Shown here: positions 1 to 13,368 of the stretch, in pieces | How the letters are laid out: every line of letters begins with the position of its first letter | How positions within the stretch are numbered: the first letter of the stretch is position 1 | Origin: Psilocybe azurescens | Lineage: Eukaryota; Basidiomycota; Agaricomycetes; Agaricales; Agrocybaceae | Length of the DNA stretch: 35,732 bases | Reading direction: 5' to 3' | Assembly: GCA_023853785.1 (NCBI GenBank) | Contig: JAJIRX010001061.1 | Location: 1-35,732, forward strand | Notes under the pieces: model-generated | Database searches by the model: none | What the model was told of the DNA's origin: nothing | Seen by the model: the letters and a program-made list of their open reading frames with translations, nothing else | Made by a program: the position numbers and the translations under genes

Positions 1-1027
1 TATAGGTTACTTGATCACGCTCTGCGTAGGGGAACATCTGGAACAAATGGTCTACATGCTTGTAGTTCCATTTCCAACCCTCTCTAGACAATATCCCATT
101 GGAAGATGGTATCTTATGTACCATTGAGGCGGAATGTCAATTCCATCGTATGCAGCTAGTCTTTTAGCATATTCTTTTCCAATATAAAGTCTGGAGATCG
201 CACTTCCTGAGTACTAAAATAGGTGGTTAGTTTCCGAGCTTTATCATACACAGAATAAGTGTCTTGATTGACAAGTTTGACTGCAAATCTTTGTGATTGC
301 ATAATTATACACTCTCTCAGGGTGGGTTTAATCATGAAGGATATAATCAGCTCTTTGGGCTATAATATCCCCAGAGCTTGATCTGGACGAAGGCGTACAC
401 CCATCCGGTTCTGTTCCCAGGCTATTTCTGGGCGCTTATTTCATGTCTTGGCGATTCAGACACAGAATTATCAGTTATTTCTTCGTGTGAATGTGAGTTA
501 TTTTCATTTAATAGATGATTAAACATCTGAACTTGATTCCCAAATAGTTCAGAGGTCCCTGGTCGAGCTTAACTCATTTGAGTTATTATTATTAGGTGAT
601 GTCTTTCTTTCATCAGAAGATTCATTAAATTCGGGATCTTCTGTATATTCAGATTTAGGGTTCATATGATCGGAATCCTCAGATGAGCTTGAATTATTAA
701 TCACTGGATTGTATCGATGTCTTTTGTACCAGTGACCTAAGTCAAAGTAAGTTGGTGAGTGTAGTTTTGGGGATTGTTAAAGGTAACCCTCGAAATCATC
801 GTCATGAATGTGTGTAGTAGATGTATTAGATACAACTGTAAAGCAAATTCATTCTACTCTAGGGTCCCTAGTGGGATATAAAGTGGTTATTCCACTTCTC
901 AATACCAACATAGCGTTATATTCATATGCATTGCCCATTGTATGTAGTCTGGTTCCTTCTTTAGAACCTCCGAAATGCTTAATTAATTCAGTGGCGTACC
1001 AATCACAAACTCGAAAGTAAGGATCAG
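1..1027 (-). pseudogene. Degraded downstream part of the retrotransposon gag region
   Basis: No long open frame exists here, but short minus-strand stretches read like the C-terminal part of agaricomycete retrotransposon Gag. One near 1020-850 contains 'DWYATELIKHFGG' followed by 'GNAYEYNAMLVLR'. Another near 220-90 contains 'LYIGKEYAKRLAAYDG' and 'PPQWYIRYHLP'. They are in different frames with stops between them. No aspartic protease (D-T/S-G) or YXDD reverse transcriptase motif was found. Assignment rests on adjacency to the gag and on general resemblance, so it is tentative. Confidence 0.45.
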
Positions 1028-3379
1028 CTAGATACCTGATATGAATATCAGTTCGGATGAGCCGATATTTATCAAATACAAAGTAGAATTCCCCGGTCCT
1101 CGTGAAATATAAAACCTATCAATTACATTTCGGTGGGAAACGTAATCACTATCACCTGGATGAGGTTGATAGCTTGATAAGGCATCTTCTGCCATACGGG
1201 CTAATGCATCCCCTAGACGAGTTCGTCTCGGATGATGTGGAAAATACTCATTCCATTTCGGACGAGGATAATCATGAACTGCCCCAATTGGAAGCTCAAA
1301 GGGTTGTATCTCAATTAAGTTGAGTGAAATATTGTCCATTAGTTCAACCTCATCTGGAGATGATAAATTTTCTAGTTGTTCACTGCAGCAAGACTCATAG
1401 TCCGCTTCATTTGGCATGAGTTCTTCATCTTTGACTTGAATGCTAAAATTAGACAATCCTGGAGGTTTAGATGAGCTTGAACGGACGCTATTTTTCTTTG
1501 GGCAATTCTTAGACATGTGTCCAGTTTCATGGCAGTTAAAACATTTCCCAGCTGCAAGGTGTTCGGATCGTTCTTTATCAGTAAGTAAAGAAGTCTGGGG
1601 TCGCTCAGATGACCCTTTAATCGGTGGTCTAGATGACCCACCATGATATGGTGTGAAGCGAGGTGTATTATGCCTTGAATTGTGCGAATAAGGCTTTTGA
1701 AATCTACCTCTGGACGGGTTTTGGAACCGTCGGTTAGCTACAGAGTTATCTCGATGAGATGAACGAGATACAGCCCTCTCAGACTGTAGATCTCGTCCCT
1801 TTCCTTTCAAGGAACTGTGCCCTGAACTGGTTTGTCCTGAGGGTCCAGACTTTGGATTATTATTAGCAGTATTGCCTCGGCGATTAGTCCGATTGGCAAC
1901 ACCTTCAGAGATCTCAAGAACCTCAGCGTGCTGTACCACAGCGTCCCAGGTAGATATATCTGGATTGTATCCATCTCGATACAACCCTTGCTGAATGGAC
2001 TGTCGGAGTCCATCCCATAATTTAACAACTTTGTCTCGAGGATCTGTTGTTCCAATCATATTATAAAGCTCTATGAGCTCATGTACATAAGTTGATACAC
2101 TCCGGTCATTTTGGAAACAACGTCTTAATTTAACACGCTGTTCTGCCCTATAATTAACCGGGAAACAGTAATCAAATAACTGTTCAAAAAGTCTTTAAGG
2201 TCCCATTCATGAAAATTCATGGAAACCTTTTGGGTATAAAAATCATATGCTATTCCAGTCAAGTAGTACAATAATACAAAGGCTCTACGCTCTTTGCGTA
2301 CTCGTCCCTCAACTAGATAAGTTGTTCCTTCAGATACAAATCTGTTAAACATGCGAGAGTCTGGAGTTCCATCATACTCTTTGGGTGCAATGGGTTTTAA
2401 TCCAGACTTTCGAGATGACTTAGATTTCTTTTTCTTCTTCTTGTGACGCTCAGATCGGTCTGTTGATTTAGACTCCCCTCGATCTCCGAAAGTTTTGTTC
2501 GGATCAGGGTTCTCATCACTATCTGAGCTACTGTCAGAGGAGTCGTCGCTCGGATCACCTCCTTTTCTAATTCCTAGGCGGTCCATATTGTCTAGGTACG
2601 AGCCAAATAACTATTAGGTGCTAACTGATTGATGGCTCGGCTTGCGGCAGGTCGTTCTGTTTGATGCATAGAGCGACCTATATTATCTCTTGGAGCCGGT
2701 GTAGGCTGCACTGATCTATCCACAGGTTCTATACTAACCTGGAGTTTATTAGCATCTTCGATCTTCTTAATTAATGCTTTCTGCTTTTGGAAAGCTTCCT
2801 CGATCTTCTTGAGCTCTGCATGCTGAGCTTCGAGGTTTATTTCATCATTGCCAAGACTGACATTTCCCATTCACGTGGGTCAGGTTCTTTGCCTTTATTC
2901 GGTTTGGAAGGCCCTCTCCGGCGTGATTTGGAGGAAGAAGCTTCTGGTTCTTCTGATTGGGGTTCGGTAATGAAAACTCTAGCATTCCTTTGTGTTATTT
3001 GCTCTTTCTGAGCTGGAGTTAGAGATTTCTCAGCTAGGGACAGAGGATCTTCACTGTCTGGTGCTTCCTCCGTTATTGGCTTATTTGGATGTTTTCTAAT
3101 CCAAGCATGAAACGTATCTTGTGATTCATGGAGGGTATTACTTGACTGCTCAGGTTCGGGTTCAGCCAAGTCCGGAGCTTGTTCGTGTCTCAGCTCAAAT
3201 GGACTTCGCAATGAGCCTCTTGCGTCATTAAAATAGTCCTCTTGGGACTTAGATAACTCGGGCTCCGCAGGCTCCTTTGAGTCTGCTGGTTCTACTGAGT
3301 CTTGGACTACAGGACTATCAATCGGATCGCTGATCTGTCCAGCGCGAGACCGCAATTTATATATATTCGTTCGAGACAT
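1028..3379 (-). pseudogene. gag: Retrotransposon Gag with CCHC zinc knuckle, frameshifted
   Basis: Gag forms the particle and binds the element RNA. Four consecutive minus-strand open pieces (3379-2837, 2870-2592, 2586-2125, 2059-1028) form one protein in order. They are an acidic, Pro/Glu-rich N-terminus starting MSRTNIYKLRSRAG, a coiled-coil-like Lys/Glu/Gln stretch, a Ser/Asp and poly-Lys linker, a retrotransposon Gag core (KEYDGTPDSRMFNRF, then WDLKDF), and a basic tail with a perfect zinc knuckle CFNCHETGHMSKNCP (CX2CX4HX4C; about 1500-1544). Junctions near 2860, 2592 and 2190 are each explained by about one base gained or lost; the last lies in a T run. Between 2125 and 2059 the coding sense continues in another frame. 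The start is set by the first ATG after the LTR, 110 bases downstream of it. Broken as assembled. Confidence 0.85.
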
Positions 3380-3489
3380 AATAAAAGAAAAGAGAATTAC
3401 TAGTAATGTAAAAGGAAAAGTTAGTTCAAAGAAATAGACAGAAAGTAATTATATCCTAGTGCTGGTAGCTTCGGGTGATCAATCCTAGG

Positions 3490-4005
3490 TGTCCCAGGTC
3501 GTAGGAGAGTATGAGATTATGTTACAGGGTGGAGTGGTGTCGGAAGCGTGTGGGAGATTGAGTTCGGAGTCGGGCTATTTTTGTGGAGCTTGTCAAAAAA
3601 TATGTGACGATAGCGCACCTATCGTGACGAGATTGTTGCGATGGGTGATGGTATTGCCACATGAGATTAGATTTATGAGAGGTTGAGAGGGAGGTTGATT
3701 GATGGGATGATAAGACAGCTTGAAAAGTGGGGTTCGTATTTCTTGTCTTTACAGTGTACAAATTAGAGTCCTTATATACATCGAGGTGGACTATGGAGCT
3801 AGAGGGGTAGCTACTGCGGAGGAGGAGTAATTACAATTGTATGACATAGAGTAAAGGAGTCAAGGAGTAAAGGAGGAGAATGAAGAATGAAGAATAATGA
3901 CGAAGTATGGTACAAGATACAAAGGGAGGATTAAAGATGAGAGATAAGATAATAATGCGGAAAGATAAGATCAACGAGTTACGAAAAGATCACGTATTCG
4001 CTACA
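3490..4005 (-). repeat. 5' long terminal repeat (516 bp, TGTAG...GGGACA on the minus strand)
   Basis: The boundaries were inferred from three facts. On the minus strand the segment starts TGTAG and ends GGGACA, the standard TG...CA ends. It lies directly upstream of the gag start. Its outer edge at 4005 is exactly where homology between the two duplicated segments (4004-5098 and 34664-35732) begins. The likely 5-bp target duplication on this side is TGGCC at 4006-4010; the matching unoccupied site is 34666-34670. The partner LTR is outside the window, so the inner edge is less certain than the outer edge. Confidence 0.7.
3770..3780 (-). promoter_or_regulatory. Candidate TATA box of the LTR promoter
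   Basis: The minus strand reads TGTATATAAGG here, inside the LTR about 225 bases from its 5' end and about 390 bases upstream of the gag ATG. This is a plausible core promoter for the element RNA. No start site can be fixed from sequence. Confidence 0.45.
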
Positions 4006-5098
4006 TGGCCGCTGTCCTATGAGGCTCTAAGCTCTAAGAGCCGTGTGAAGTTACTTTTCACGATGTACGTTCCTTGTCCCTGTCTGGTCCGTGGTTTGGT
4101 GGGTGGCTGAGCAGTGCAGTGTATGCATTGGAAGCAAAGTTCGTCTTCTACACGTTTCCCTTCAGCGTCGCCGATTTTGCTATTTTCTATCCTTTCCGGG
4201 CCTCCTTTTGATATCTTTGCTCTTTTTATCATTTTCCTTACGTACTAATTACCTGCCTTCTCGCTGTCCGATCTCCCAGACCACCCAACCGATCATACAT
4301 TTCCCGGCACTTGTGACTCCATAATTCCCTCGACCAACTGTTCCACCCAGTGCTGAAGATCTCTGTCGAGTTCATCGTATATCATGTAGGTTTCCTTTTA
4401 GTCTTTTTTTTAACCTTATTTCTTTCTTTTATCCCATCTTCGCCCAAGATTATCTGCGCCTCGTGAGCCCAATAACTCAAGGTCATCTTCGTCTCCTATC
4501 CTACATGTAGTTTTCTCATATTTACTTTCTCATCCGCACCCAGTCGTTACTGAACTACCCTGTCATTCGAAGACATGAATTTGTATCCGGCAAAGGCAAC
4601 GAAATTGGCATCCAGTCTCGATGCTCTTGTAGGAGAGGTCAAAGCAGGATCTACGGAAACAGTTGAGGCCTGTACGACTTTGGTATGTTATCTACGACGT
4701 TAATTACCTGATGTCCCGCAGAAAGCCGCCGCATTCATTATCAGATGAAAGGGAGACGAAAATGGGACCTGATGTATCAAACCAGGTATACCATCACAAC
4801 CAACGTCTACTGTTCTCTCCCTGGTCATCAATGGACCTCTGTCATACTCTCTTCGCTCATGTACCTCTAATGCACATCTCGATAGTTGTCTATAATTGGC
4901 AGTATTGAAAGTTTGCTTGAAATTTTGTGATCTCTCGTTTCACTCTCCCGATTTTTACTTCTAACAAGCCTCATTGATAACTAGAGCTCCTGCACCTGGA
5001 CTTTCAAAGCCTCTGTCGATGTGTGCCTCGTTCTATATCATGGGATGTCTTTCGTTGCGTCCTAGCTCAAAGTTTGCATCAGAAGTAAGCTTCTCGGT
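4004..5098 (+). repeat. Direct duplication, copy A (partner 34664-35732)
   Basis: The segment aligns end to end with 34664-35732 in the same orientation. It has scattered substitutions and small indels, for example 4 bases extra in copy A near 4733 and about 17 bases missing in copy B near 35288. The right end is limited only by the end of the window, so the duplication may be longer. The left end coincides with the LTR. It covers the last codons of one gene, an intergenic promoter-like stretch rich in C and T, and the start of a second gene. Confidence 0.95.
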
Positions 5099-5400
5099 TG
5101 AAGCTTTCGGTTTCTACATGAAATGACATCGCATGTGGTCTATTCTTCCGCTCTCGTGCTTGCTTGCAATTTTTTTTATTTCACACTTTGAATTACGATT
5201 CATCTTACGCTTGTCGATAACATATCCGAACCCAGGCACCTGCTCCAAATTTCAGTTCCCAACTCTCAATGGTTAAAAGATACTCAGAGCCATCGTCTTT
5301 GCGCCCCTGCACACCAAGTCATATAATTGATCTGACCGTCCTTAGGGCCATACGGTTAAAATAAAGGCAAGTCTGTCGATTTCTTGTTTGCATATAGGTC
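4575..5400 (+). pseudogene. Unidentified multi-exon gene, copy A (N-terminal part)
   Basis: I do not recognise the product. Exon 1 (4575-4682, 36 codons) starts MNLYPAKATKLASSLDALVG. It is followed by a 39-nt GTATGT...CCGCAG intron (4683-4721) and a second exon beginning with the codons KAAA. Copy A then has 4 extra bases relative to copy B, which puts TGA in frame after eight codons. A later exon-like stretch ends at a consensus donor GTAAGC (5085). Another open stretch, starting APAPNFSSQLSMVKRYSEP, follows an AG near 5239. Exon limits beyond exon 1 are tentative. Copy A is broken in exon 2 and copy B in exon 1, so neither copy encodes the ancestral product as assembled. Confidence 0.5.
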
Positions 5401-6950
5401 CCCGTTGTGTGATCATTCCTCCCCTAATTTCATAAGCTGGTTTCACGGATTGGTTAGTTCTGGTTTTGATCTCCTATTTTTGTTATCCTGAATACCTTTA
5501 TAGGCACCCAGGGAGTCTTCGCTGAGCCATCTCAGCTATTTTCAAAAGAACCACGTTCCATTTTCCGGAACATGTTTTGTCTTGCACCTAAGTCATCGCT
5601 TGTCTATGTCTTATGGTCATCATCCTACTGTTCTCTATATTTTCTTTCTTTCTCTCGGCCGTCGGTTGTAGGCCCTCAATTTTGTTAATGGTATTACAAA
5701 TACATCGAAACGTCGCGAGACGTTGTGAGTTCGAAAGGTGAACAAAAAATCAACTCCATTTACTCAGGAGGGTTCCGTAGACTGCTATGTATGTAAGTAA
5801 TGTAATAAGAATTAATCTTGTCATTAGCAAGATTAGAACACGAGATAGAGAGAGAACACGAGTCAAAAGAGGGATGGATTGAACTGATTTTCTACGGGGC
5901 AGTATTTACACCATCCAAGTATGTAGAATGAGCCATGAATATACGGAGAAATTGAGAAGAGAAGAGCAGAGAAATTAATATGGGATCAAGGAAGAGAATG
6001 AGCATGTGGAAACAACAATAAGAATGTGATATTTACATGAGATAAGCGGGAGCGAAAACAAATGATTCATGCATTGCCCGGACATAATCTCCGAAGGGGA
6101 AGTGAATTGTGAAAGAGTGAAATGGGTGCGACGAGCGGCGCATGTGGATAAGCGGGAAACGGTCGGATTCCAAGCACAGCCAGAGATGACCTATTACCAT
6201 TTCCAGCCAGTAAATGGCGGGCAAGTGTCTTCACCTCAATTGCTTCACCTTTGTGAAAGTTGTTACCATATTTTTACGACATAACATGACGCATCGCAAT
6301 ACTTGAAACTTGTACATCCCACTTCGCCAAAAATCCAAATCCAAACATGATCTAAACACGAGCATGAACCTGAAGTGCGCAGGCATCACATCATAATCAT
6401 ACCCGAACCTATACACATCCCATCGTCTCGAATTGCATTTGAACATGTCAAGGGCGATCATAATTGAAATCGTGACTGATGAACACCATATGTCGAAGGC
6501 AAAGACACAAAACGTCCAAAGACGAACACAACGCGAACATTGGGCATTGGGCATTGAAACAAAAAGGTCGGATAAGCAAGTAAGCGTAAGTATATAGAGT
6601 ATTGTACAAGAAGGAAGGAAGAAGACACGCTGCCCTGGGAATCAAGGACGGACGGACTCGGATTCAGACTACAACTCGGAAAACGATGATGATGAAAAAG
6701 AGAAGACGCCGATGAACGGAAAAAGACGACGATGATTCAAGAAGAAAAAAAAACATCGAAGAAAGAAAAACGGAAATATCGAGTAAACCACTGCAGACTC
6801 AAATTCAAGAAGGAAGGAAGAAATCGAGACACTGCGACACGATAACGGACTTGTGAGTACACTATGAAAAGGAATTTTTATTTCGGCGGGGGTGGCTTTG
6901 CGTTTTGTTGCGCCAGCGGGCATTGGGATTAATGCGTCCAACCTTGCTCT
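5401..6950. other. No gene recognised
   Basis: The stretch just after 5400 may still contain exons of the copy A gene but I could not define them. From about 5700 to 6950 only short, unconvincing frames occur. A purine-rich AGAGAGAG-type stretch lies near 5845-5875 and A/G-rich DNA near 6660-6790. The last 100 bases precede the PCNA stop codon and are probably its 3' flank. Confidence 0.5.
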
Positions 6951-8425
<1,475 letters not shown>

Positions 8426-8684
8426 TGTTGTGGGAGGAGACGCATTGTGAGAGTGAAGGTAAGAATCGGACGCGTGAAGAGAGACATGACATCACTGCCA
8501 CGCATGGTCACGTCACGCGTAACAATGTTCGTGGAAATTTCATTCCCCGCGCGGTCCCCTGTGCTTTTTTTTTTACTTTTACTTAGCTGCAACTCCTATT
8601 CTATTCCGCACTGCTCTCTCCTATCCCGCTCGCTTTGATTCTTACGACAACTTCTTACGAACTAACATGACTGCTTCTTGATAG
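8426..8684. promoter_or_regulatory. Intergenic region between divergent PCNA and 8685 genes
   Basis: The two gene remnants point away from each other across about 260 bases, so this stretch should have held both promoters. A T-rich tract (8567-8578) and C/T-rich blocks at 8610-8630 are visible; no TATA box stands out. The gene to the right may begin inside this stretch, since 8684 looks like an intron acceptor (TTGATAG). Confidence 0.35.
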
Positions 8685-10366
8685 ATGGCACTCGAGCAAA
8701 TGCATGCGTCCCGGGCGAGTAGAGCAAGCAGCGGCTCATCGAGGCTGAGACGGAGCAGGCTGCCGAGGAAGCTGAGGCGTCTCACTTTCGTTCTCTTCCT
8801 CGGTATCATGCAATTAAATTTTATGTTGTTATTAGGAGCAAAGGCAGCTGTTGATGCAGCCGTTTGCCACTGTGAAAGTCGAGTTCGCTGATCTCGACGG
8901 TCTGCGCTCTCCAGGTACTGTGCCCCGACCCCTACTCGTGCCCTGCGTGCTAATAAACATTCTTCGTCCACTCAAGCCACGGTCTGCTGCTGCCCGTCAA
9001 TGACAATGTCAATAGCATCGCCCATACCACTACCAACAGCAACAGCGACACATTCATAGTCTTCACCAACGCCGACCTCGCTTCCTTCTCCGCAGACGAC
9101 ACCATCCACATCTCCTCTTCCTCCTCTTCTTCACGTCTGCCGTTCCCACCCTCCATGTTCACCCCCTCCCCTTCCTCCCATCCCCTATCCGCGGCCCTCA
9201 CCCCCGCCCGGCTCGACAAGGCTGCGCGGTGAAACGCCAGAAACCCACGACAACGACAACGACAACGACGAAGACCGAAGAGCTCGTTTAGCATCAGCGA
9301 CACGCCGTCTCCGCCTTCTTCCACCTCGAGTTCGGGTTCGGGTTCCATCTCCACCTCCATTTCCACTTCGAATTTGACTTTGACGTCCACTTTGACGCTC
9401 CCTCTTTCCTTCTAGCGTAACTGCAACCCCTCCATTTTCCCCTGCTCCTACCCCTGCTCCACCCGCCTCAGGCTTTCACTTACGATCTGGTAGTGCCCTC
9501 AATGTAGACGCGGCCCCTGACTCGGACGCAGGCGCAGCCCTCAACGACGCAAACGCAAACTCCGACGAGGGAAGAGGGAAGAGGAAGACGCGCTCTCCCT
9601 CTCCCTCCTCCCTCCCTCCGCCCCCCCAGCGCCATCGCTGAGGGAATGCAGATCTCCAGCTATAACATTAACACCATCACCATACGCGCATATGGTTGCG
9701 TCTGCCGCTTCGTCGCCGTCAGCGTCGTCGTCCTCATCGGCTGCCCCGAGCTCTGTGATCTCACCGTCGGCGGCGGCGTGGGAGCAGGAGCACGCGCGTG
9801 CCAGCATGGACATGGACACGGATACGGACACAAGGAAGATGAGCCGTCGCGATCTTCTTTTAACCCATCTCATTCTTCTCACTACGGCAATAACGACAGC
9901 AATAACGACGGCGGCGGCGGCGGCGTAGGCGCTGCATACATCCATCATAGGCTCTTTTCCGGTCTGTCCTACAACTACAACTGCATCTACATCTACATCT
10001 ACGACTTCGCGATCACGTTCATATTCTCATTCTCATTCTCGTAGTTCCATTTCCAGATATCACGCATACCCTGACGCTAACTCACACCCGCATTCTCATT
10101 CTTATTATCACTCATCCGCCTCCCCTACAAGAACAACAACTACCACGAAGACCGCTGACGAAGAGGATGACCAAGCGGACGGCGACTGCTGTTCTATAGA
10201 TGAAGATGGGTATGATGATGTTCGCGTCCATGTCTATACGATTGAACCCGAACCTGAATGCAAGTCCAAGTCCAAGGGCGGATTCGGCAACAACGGCGGC
10301 GGCGGCTATCCCAGACTCGCGCTCAGACACACCGAGCGCGAGCACGAGGGGGTTGAGGAACAATAG
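8685..10366 (+). pseudogene. Degraded Ser/Thr-rich protein gene, family unknown
   Basis: Not recognised. An acceptor-like AG at 8684 precedes an exon reading (after an in-frame TAG near 8719) SKQRLIEAETEQAAEEAEAS. A short GT...AG gap (8803-8835) follows, then MQPFATVKVEFADLDGLRSP, a second intron-like gap (8915-8976) and HGLLLPVNDNVN with a Ser/Pro-rich tail. Past 9230 the frame changes several times through Thr- and Ser-rich low complexity. From about 9600 to the TAG at 10364-10366 one frame is open except for a single TAG at 9926. This part has Ala/Ser-rich, Asp/Thr (MDMDTDTDTRK), Ser/Arg/His and acidic (TADEEDDQADGD) segments, then GGFGNNGGGG. The acidic and Ser-rich make-up would suit a nuclear regulator, but this is only an impression. 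Confidence 0.45.
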
Positions 10367-11700
10367 CGCGACAATGAGGGGGATGCAGGTGTGAGGCAAA
10401 GTTGGAGTTGGAGTTGGAGGTACAGGTTGAACAGGCGGCACGCACGCACAGAGTGTGGGTATGTCGGCGTGTGGGTGTGTGGGTGGTTGTGGGCGTGTGG
10501 GTGACCCAGGGGCACGGGAATGGGTGTGCGAGTGAGAATAGGATGGGAATAGGATGGAAATACGAGTGAGGAGGACTGAGGCTGAGGGCTGAGGGCTGAG
10601 GGCTCTATCCCCTATCATCAGCGCCGGCATCAGAAGCTGGGCCATGAGTCCTGTCAACGCTTCGCTCTTGGTATCAATCCAAACCCGGACGGAGGAGGCA
10701 ACTGCCACACCTGTATGCAGCGAGTGCGCTTTACGCTTTACTCGATACTGTATACAGTATCTACGTTCTCGGCAGCCCAGTTGTTGGCGACCGCCCCATT
10801 CAGCGACTTCGCTGTCGTTTTCGGTACTACAGTGTGCGTGAGGGAAGGGGAAGGTGCGGGAGTGTTCCCCGTGCACTCCTTTCTTTTACATCGTTGATGC
10901 TCATCTCCGTACATCGTCTTCCACTCTCTCTCGCTCCGACAGGACCTCACTCACCTCATCACCGGCTCCATACATTTCCCCGCTCACTCTGACTCGTCAT
11001 ATCCCCCATCTATCCACGTATTGTCTGCGCCCCGGTTCCTCCTTACGTCCCCGCCCCTGTCCATCCGTTCTATCTATTGCTATTTCTCTGCGCCATCCTC
11101 TCGCATTTCACATACACATAAATGCGTGTCCCATATAGAGTCTGTCAGTCAGTCGCCATACCTGAAATCGATCAGAACCTCACTCATAGCGCGAACTTCG
11201 CGTTCGAACTAGAATACTGATACTGATATTTAAACTCGAACTCCGCTTCTAGAATGAAACGAAATGAAACAGTAACGACACTTATGATGGATTTTTATAT
11301 GTATTTCTTTTTAATTGCAGGGGTGAACGTTCATCCATTCGGCCACACCCACGGCCATGGCCAAGGTGTAGCTCTCGTTCATGACATTTATGACTGCCAA
11401 TTAGCTTTCCTCATCGCGTCTTTTTTTTTTTTCCTCGTCTTCTTCACTCATATGGTGTGTTGTCCGTCGTGTTCATCACCCATCGTCCATCGTCCATATC
11501 GTCCATCGTCTATCGTATCGCATAGCATCGCACCAACCTTAGATCGCCGTCGTTGTCCTCGCTTTTCCCTATATATGTAATACCCGAACTATACAAGTAC
11601 ATACCTAGAACCCCGGACTTGACAAAAATCATGTAATCTCAGTCCTGCTCTATCTGTATGATCACTGTAGATTTCAGGCATCTGAATCGCAACTTCCCAT
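10367..11700. repeat. GT-rich low-complexity stretch and unassigned DNA
   Basis: 10400-10610 is GT/GA-rich on the plus strand with short tandem motifs: GGAGTT repeats near 10402, GTGGGTGTGTGGGTGG near 10470, and GAGGGCT repeated three times near 10580-10602. Frames through it are low-complexity artefacts. 10610-11700 has no frame with protein-like composition. It contains CATCGTCC-type repeats at 11470-11520 and a T run at 11420. Confidence 0.6.
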
Positions 11701-11821
11701 GATAAGGCCTAGATTGGGGGTAAGGGCAGTTGGGGTTACTGTCCTATCTTATCTTCAGCGACTTGTCACGACCCCTTTCTATCTCGGTATGCGATCAGCG
11801 TCTGTTCACGACGTCACGCCG

Positions 11822-12400
11822 TCAACGGCCCTGTTGCCCATTCCCCACCATCTCCGCCACCTTGGTTTCCATTTTGCTAAACCCCAAGCCTGAATGGCAA
11901 ACGCAGCTACCAGCCTGTGCCTCACCATCCTCAGCCCACGCACACAACCTCAGCCACTCCCACCACACGACCTCTTGAAGAACTGCACATCGAGCTCCGC
12001 CTCCGACACCCTGCATTCTCAAGAAGGCCTGGACGTCGCGAGAGGCAGCGTCGTTTCGCCATCCCGGCTCTACACCCCTTGTCGACGCCGTAAATTCCCA
12101 TGCGGTAGAGGTACGCGAACACACTTTAGGGTCCGAGGACGCGATGCGCTGGGCGGCACAATGTGTGTGAGTAGGAGTGGCCATTTGACGATGGCGATGA
12201 CGACAAGGGACATGAGGGAGAGGAGGAGGAGGGCTTGAATGCGCCAGGGCGTAGGGATGCGCTAGAGCTTTGGCTTGTACTAAACTTCCCTCTCTTCCCT
12301 TTTATCTTACTCTTACAGCCCGATATTTGTCGTTATCAACACCCTCCTACTATGCTCCCCACCTGCGCTCTCCCCCGTCGCTGCGAGATCATGTCCGCCA
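11822..12400 (-). pseudogene. Scrap of a gene for a membrane protein, unidentified
   Basis: On the minus strand a 55-nt intron with consensus ends (GTAAGAGTAAG...CTCTAG, 12316-12262) precedes an exon reading RIPTPWRIQALLLLSLMSLV and then VIAIVKWPLLLTHI. This is a Trp-containing entry followed by a hydrophobic stretch long enough for a membrane helix. Below about 12150 the frame changes (VFAYLYRMGIYGVD at about 12125) and protein-like sequence fades after 11900. The upstream exon (12317 and up) is short and interrupted by stops. The family cannot be named; a polytopic membrane protein is the best inference. Confidence 0.4.
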
Positions 12401-13368
12401 GCGCATAGGGTGGCTCATTAGTTTGGACTATTTCTTGAGCTTATGACGCCGGTGTTGAAGTTGACTGAGCTTTAGAATCCGGTGTTGGAGGGGTGAGGCG
12501 GCAGGGAGGGATGCCGGGGATAGAGACGTGGGTGGTTACGAGGCGACGCGAATTTGAGGTGGCGGAGCGCTGGTGAGGTTTTTCTTTTTGTCTTGCTTGT
12601 CGCTTCTGGTACGCTGTGCTTGCTAAGCTGATTTTCGCCGCTTCAAGCTTCATTGCTTCATTTTCCTTTCCACCTCTTCGTATCATTGCTTCACAGTCAG
12701 ATTGTGATACATGCGTAAGTCACTGCATACTGACTTGCAGATAGAATTTTATTCGTTCTCAGGCTTTTTATCTTACTTTACTTACGTACTTATTATGTAG
12801 TTCTTTACTGTCTCTAAGTTTACTTACTGTTTTGAATGATAGTCACAATGCGTAGCGTGCTGCGTGCGTCTGGGAGCTGGTTCGGTTAGTCTCATTGAGA
12901 ATGAGAGAGTGCACGGGGTATATTTCCAGAAGGTATACCACACTGCGATTCATTTTATCTGAGTCAGGAATAAGAATCATAATGGGTTTTTCTCATTGAA
13001 ACTATAGTAATAATTCGATATGCGGAACGCTTCACCGGGATGGCATTCACGTAGTCCACAACTTCCGAAGTCTAGGCTCTGCGACTGGACGGAGAAGATG
13101 GACAGGGAAAATAAACATATAATAAACATATGCATATACGTCCGTGACACATATCCACAGAAATGTTGACTCTCTACAACCGCAATACCACCACCTGAGC
13201 ACTTGTACTGAGAGCGATGGAGTATTAGCTGGGTACTCATTATTTTCAGCCAATAGTTCTTCATGCCTATACATGAGCCTGGAACATACGGAGAAATGGT
13301 GAGGGTCAAGGCCGAGGTTGAAGTCTAATACAAACAAAAATTACTCAACTTACGCACACACCGCACAG
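12401..13368. other. No gene recognised
   Basis: 12441-12686 holds an 81-codon minus-strand frame (MIRRGGKENEAMKLEAAKIS...) with no recognisable feature. 12690-12860 is AT-rich with repeated CTTACT/ACTTACG motifs. 12870-13360 has only short frames. No repeat or RNA gene stands out. Confidence 0.4.

Larger units (their letters stand above)
1..4005 (-). mobile_element. Ty3/gypsy-like LTR retrotransposon, 5' part (runs off the left edge)
   Basis: Read on the minus strand the order is LTR (4005-3490), untranslated leader (3489-3380), a gag-like region (3379-1028) and a degraded continuation to the window edge. The zinc-knuckle Gag and the TG...CA LTR identify an LTR retrotransposon. The Gag resembles those of agaricomycete Ty3/gypsy elements (from knowledge of the family). 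No protease, reverse transcriptase, RNase H or integrase motif is visible, so pol and the 3' LTR must lie to the left if they exist. Several gag frameshifts make this copy non-autonomous as assembled. A primer-binding site is expected just after the LTR near 3489-3465, but I could not match it to a tRNA end. Confidence 0.85.

Noticed and set aside
3440..3489. Self-priming or tRNA primer-binding site next to the LTR
   Set aside because: The sequence after the LTR (CCTAGGATTGATC on the minus strand) does not match a common tRNA 3' end, and its complement was not found in the LTR, so no call was made.
9541..9948. Minus-strand 135-codon frame
   Set aside because: It lies opposite the plus-strand Ser/Ala-rich remnant and is explained by composition.
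12441..12686. Minus-strand 81-codon frame
   Set aside because: Short, with no conserved feature, intron signal or neighbour to support it.
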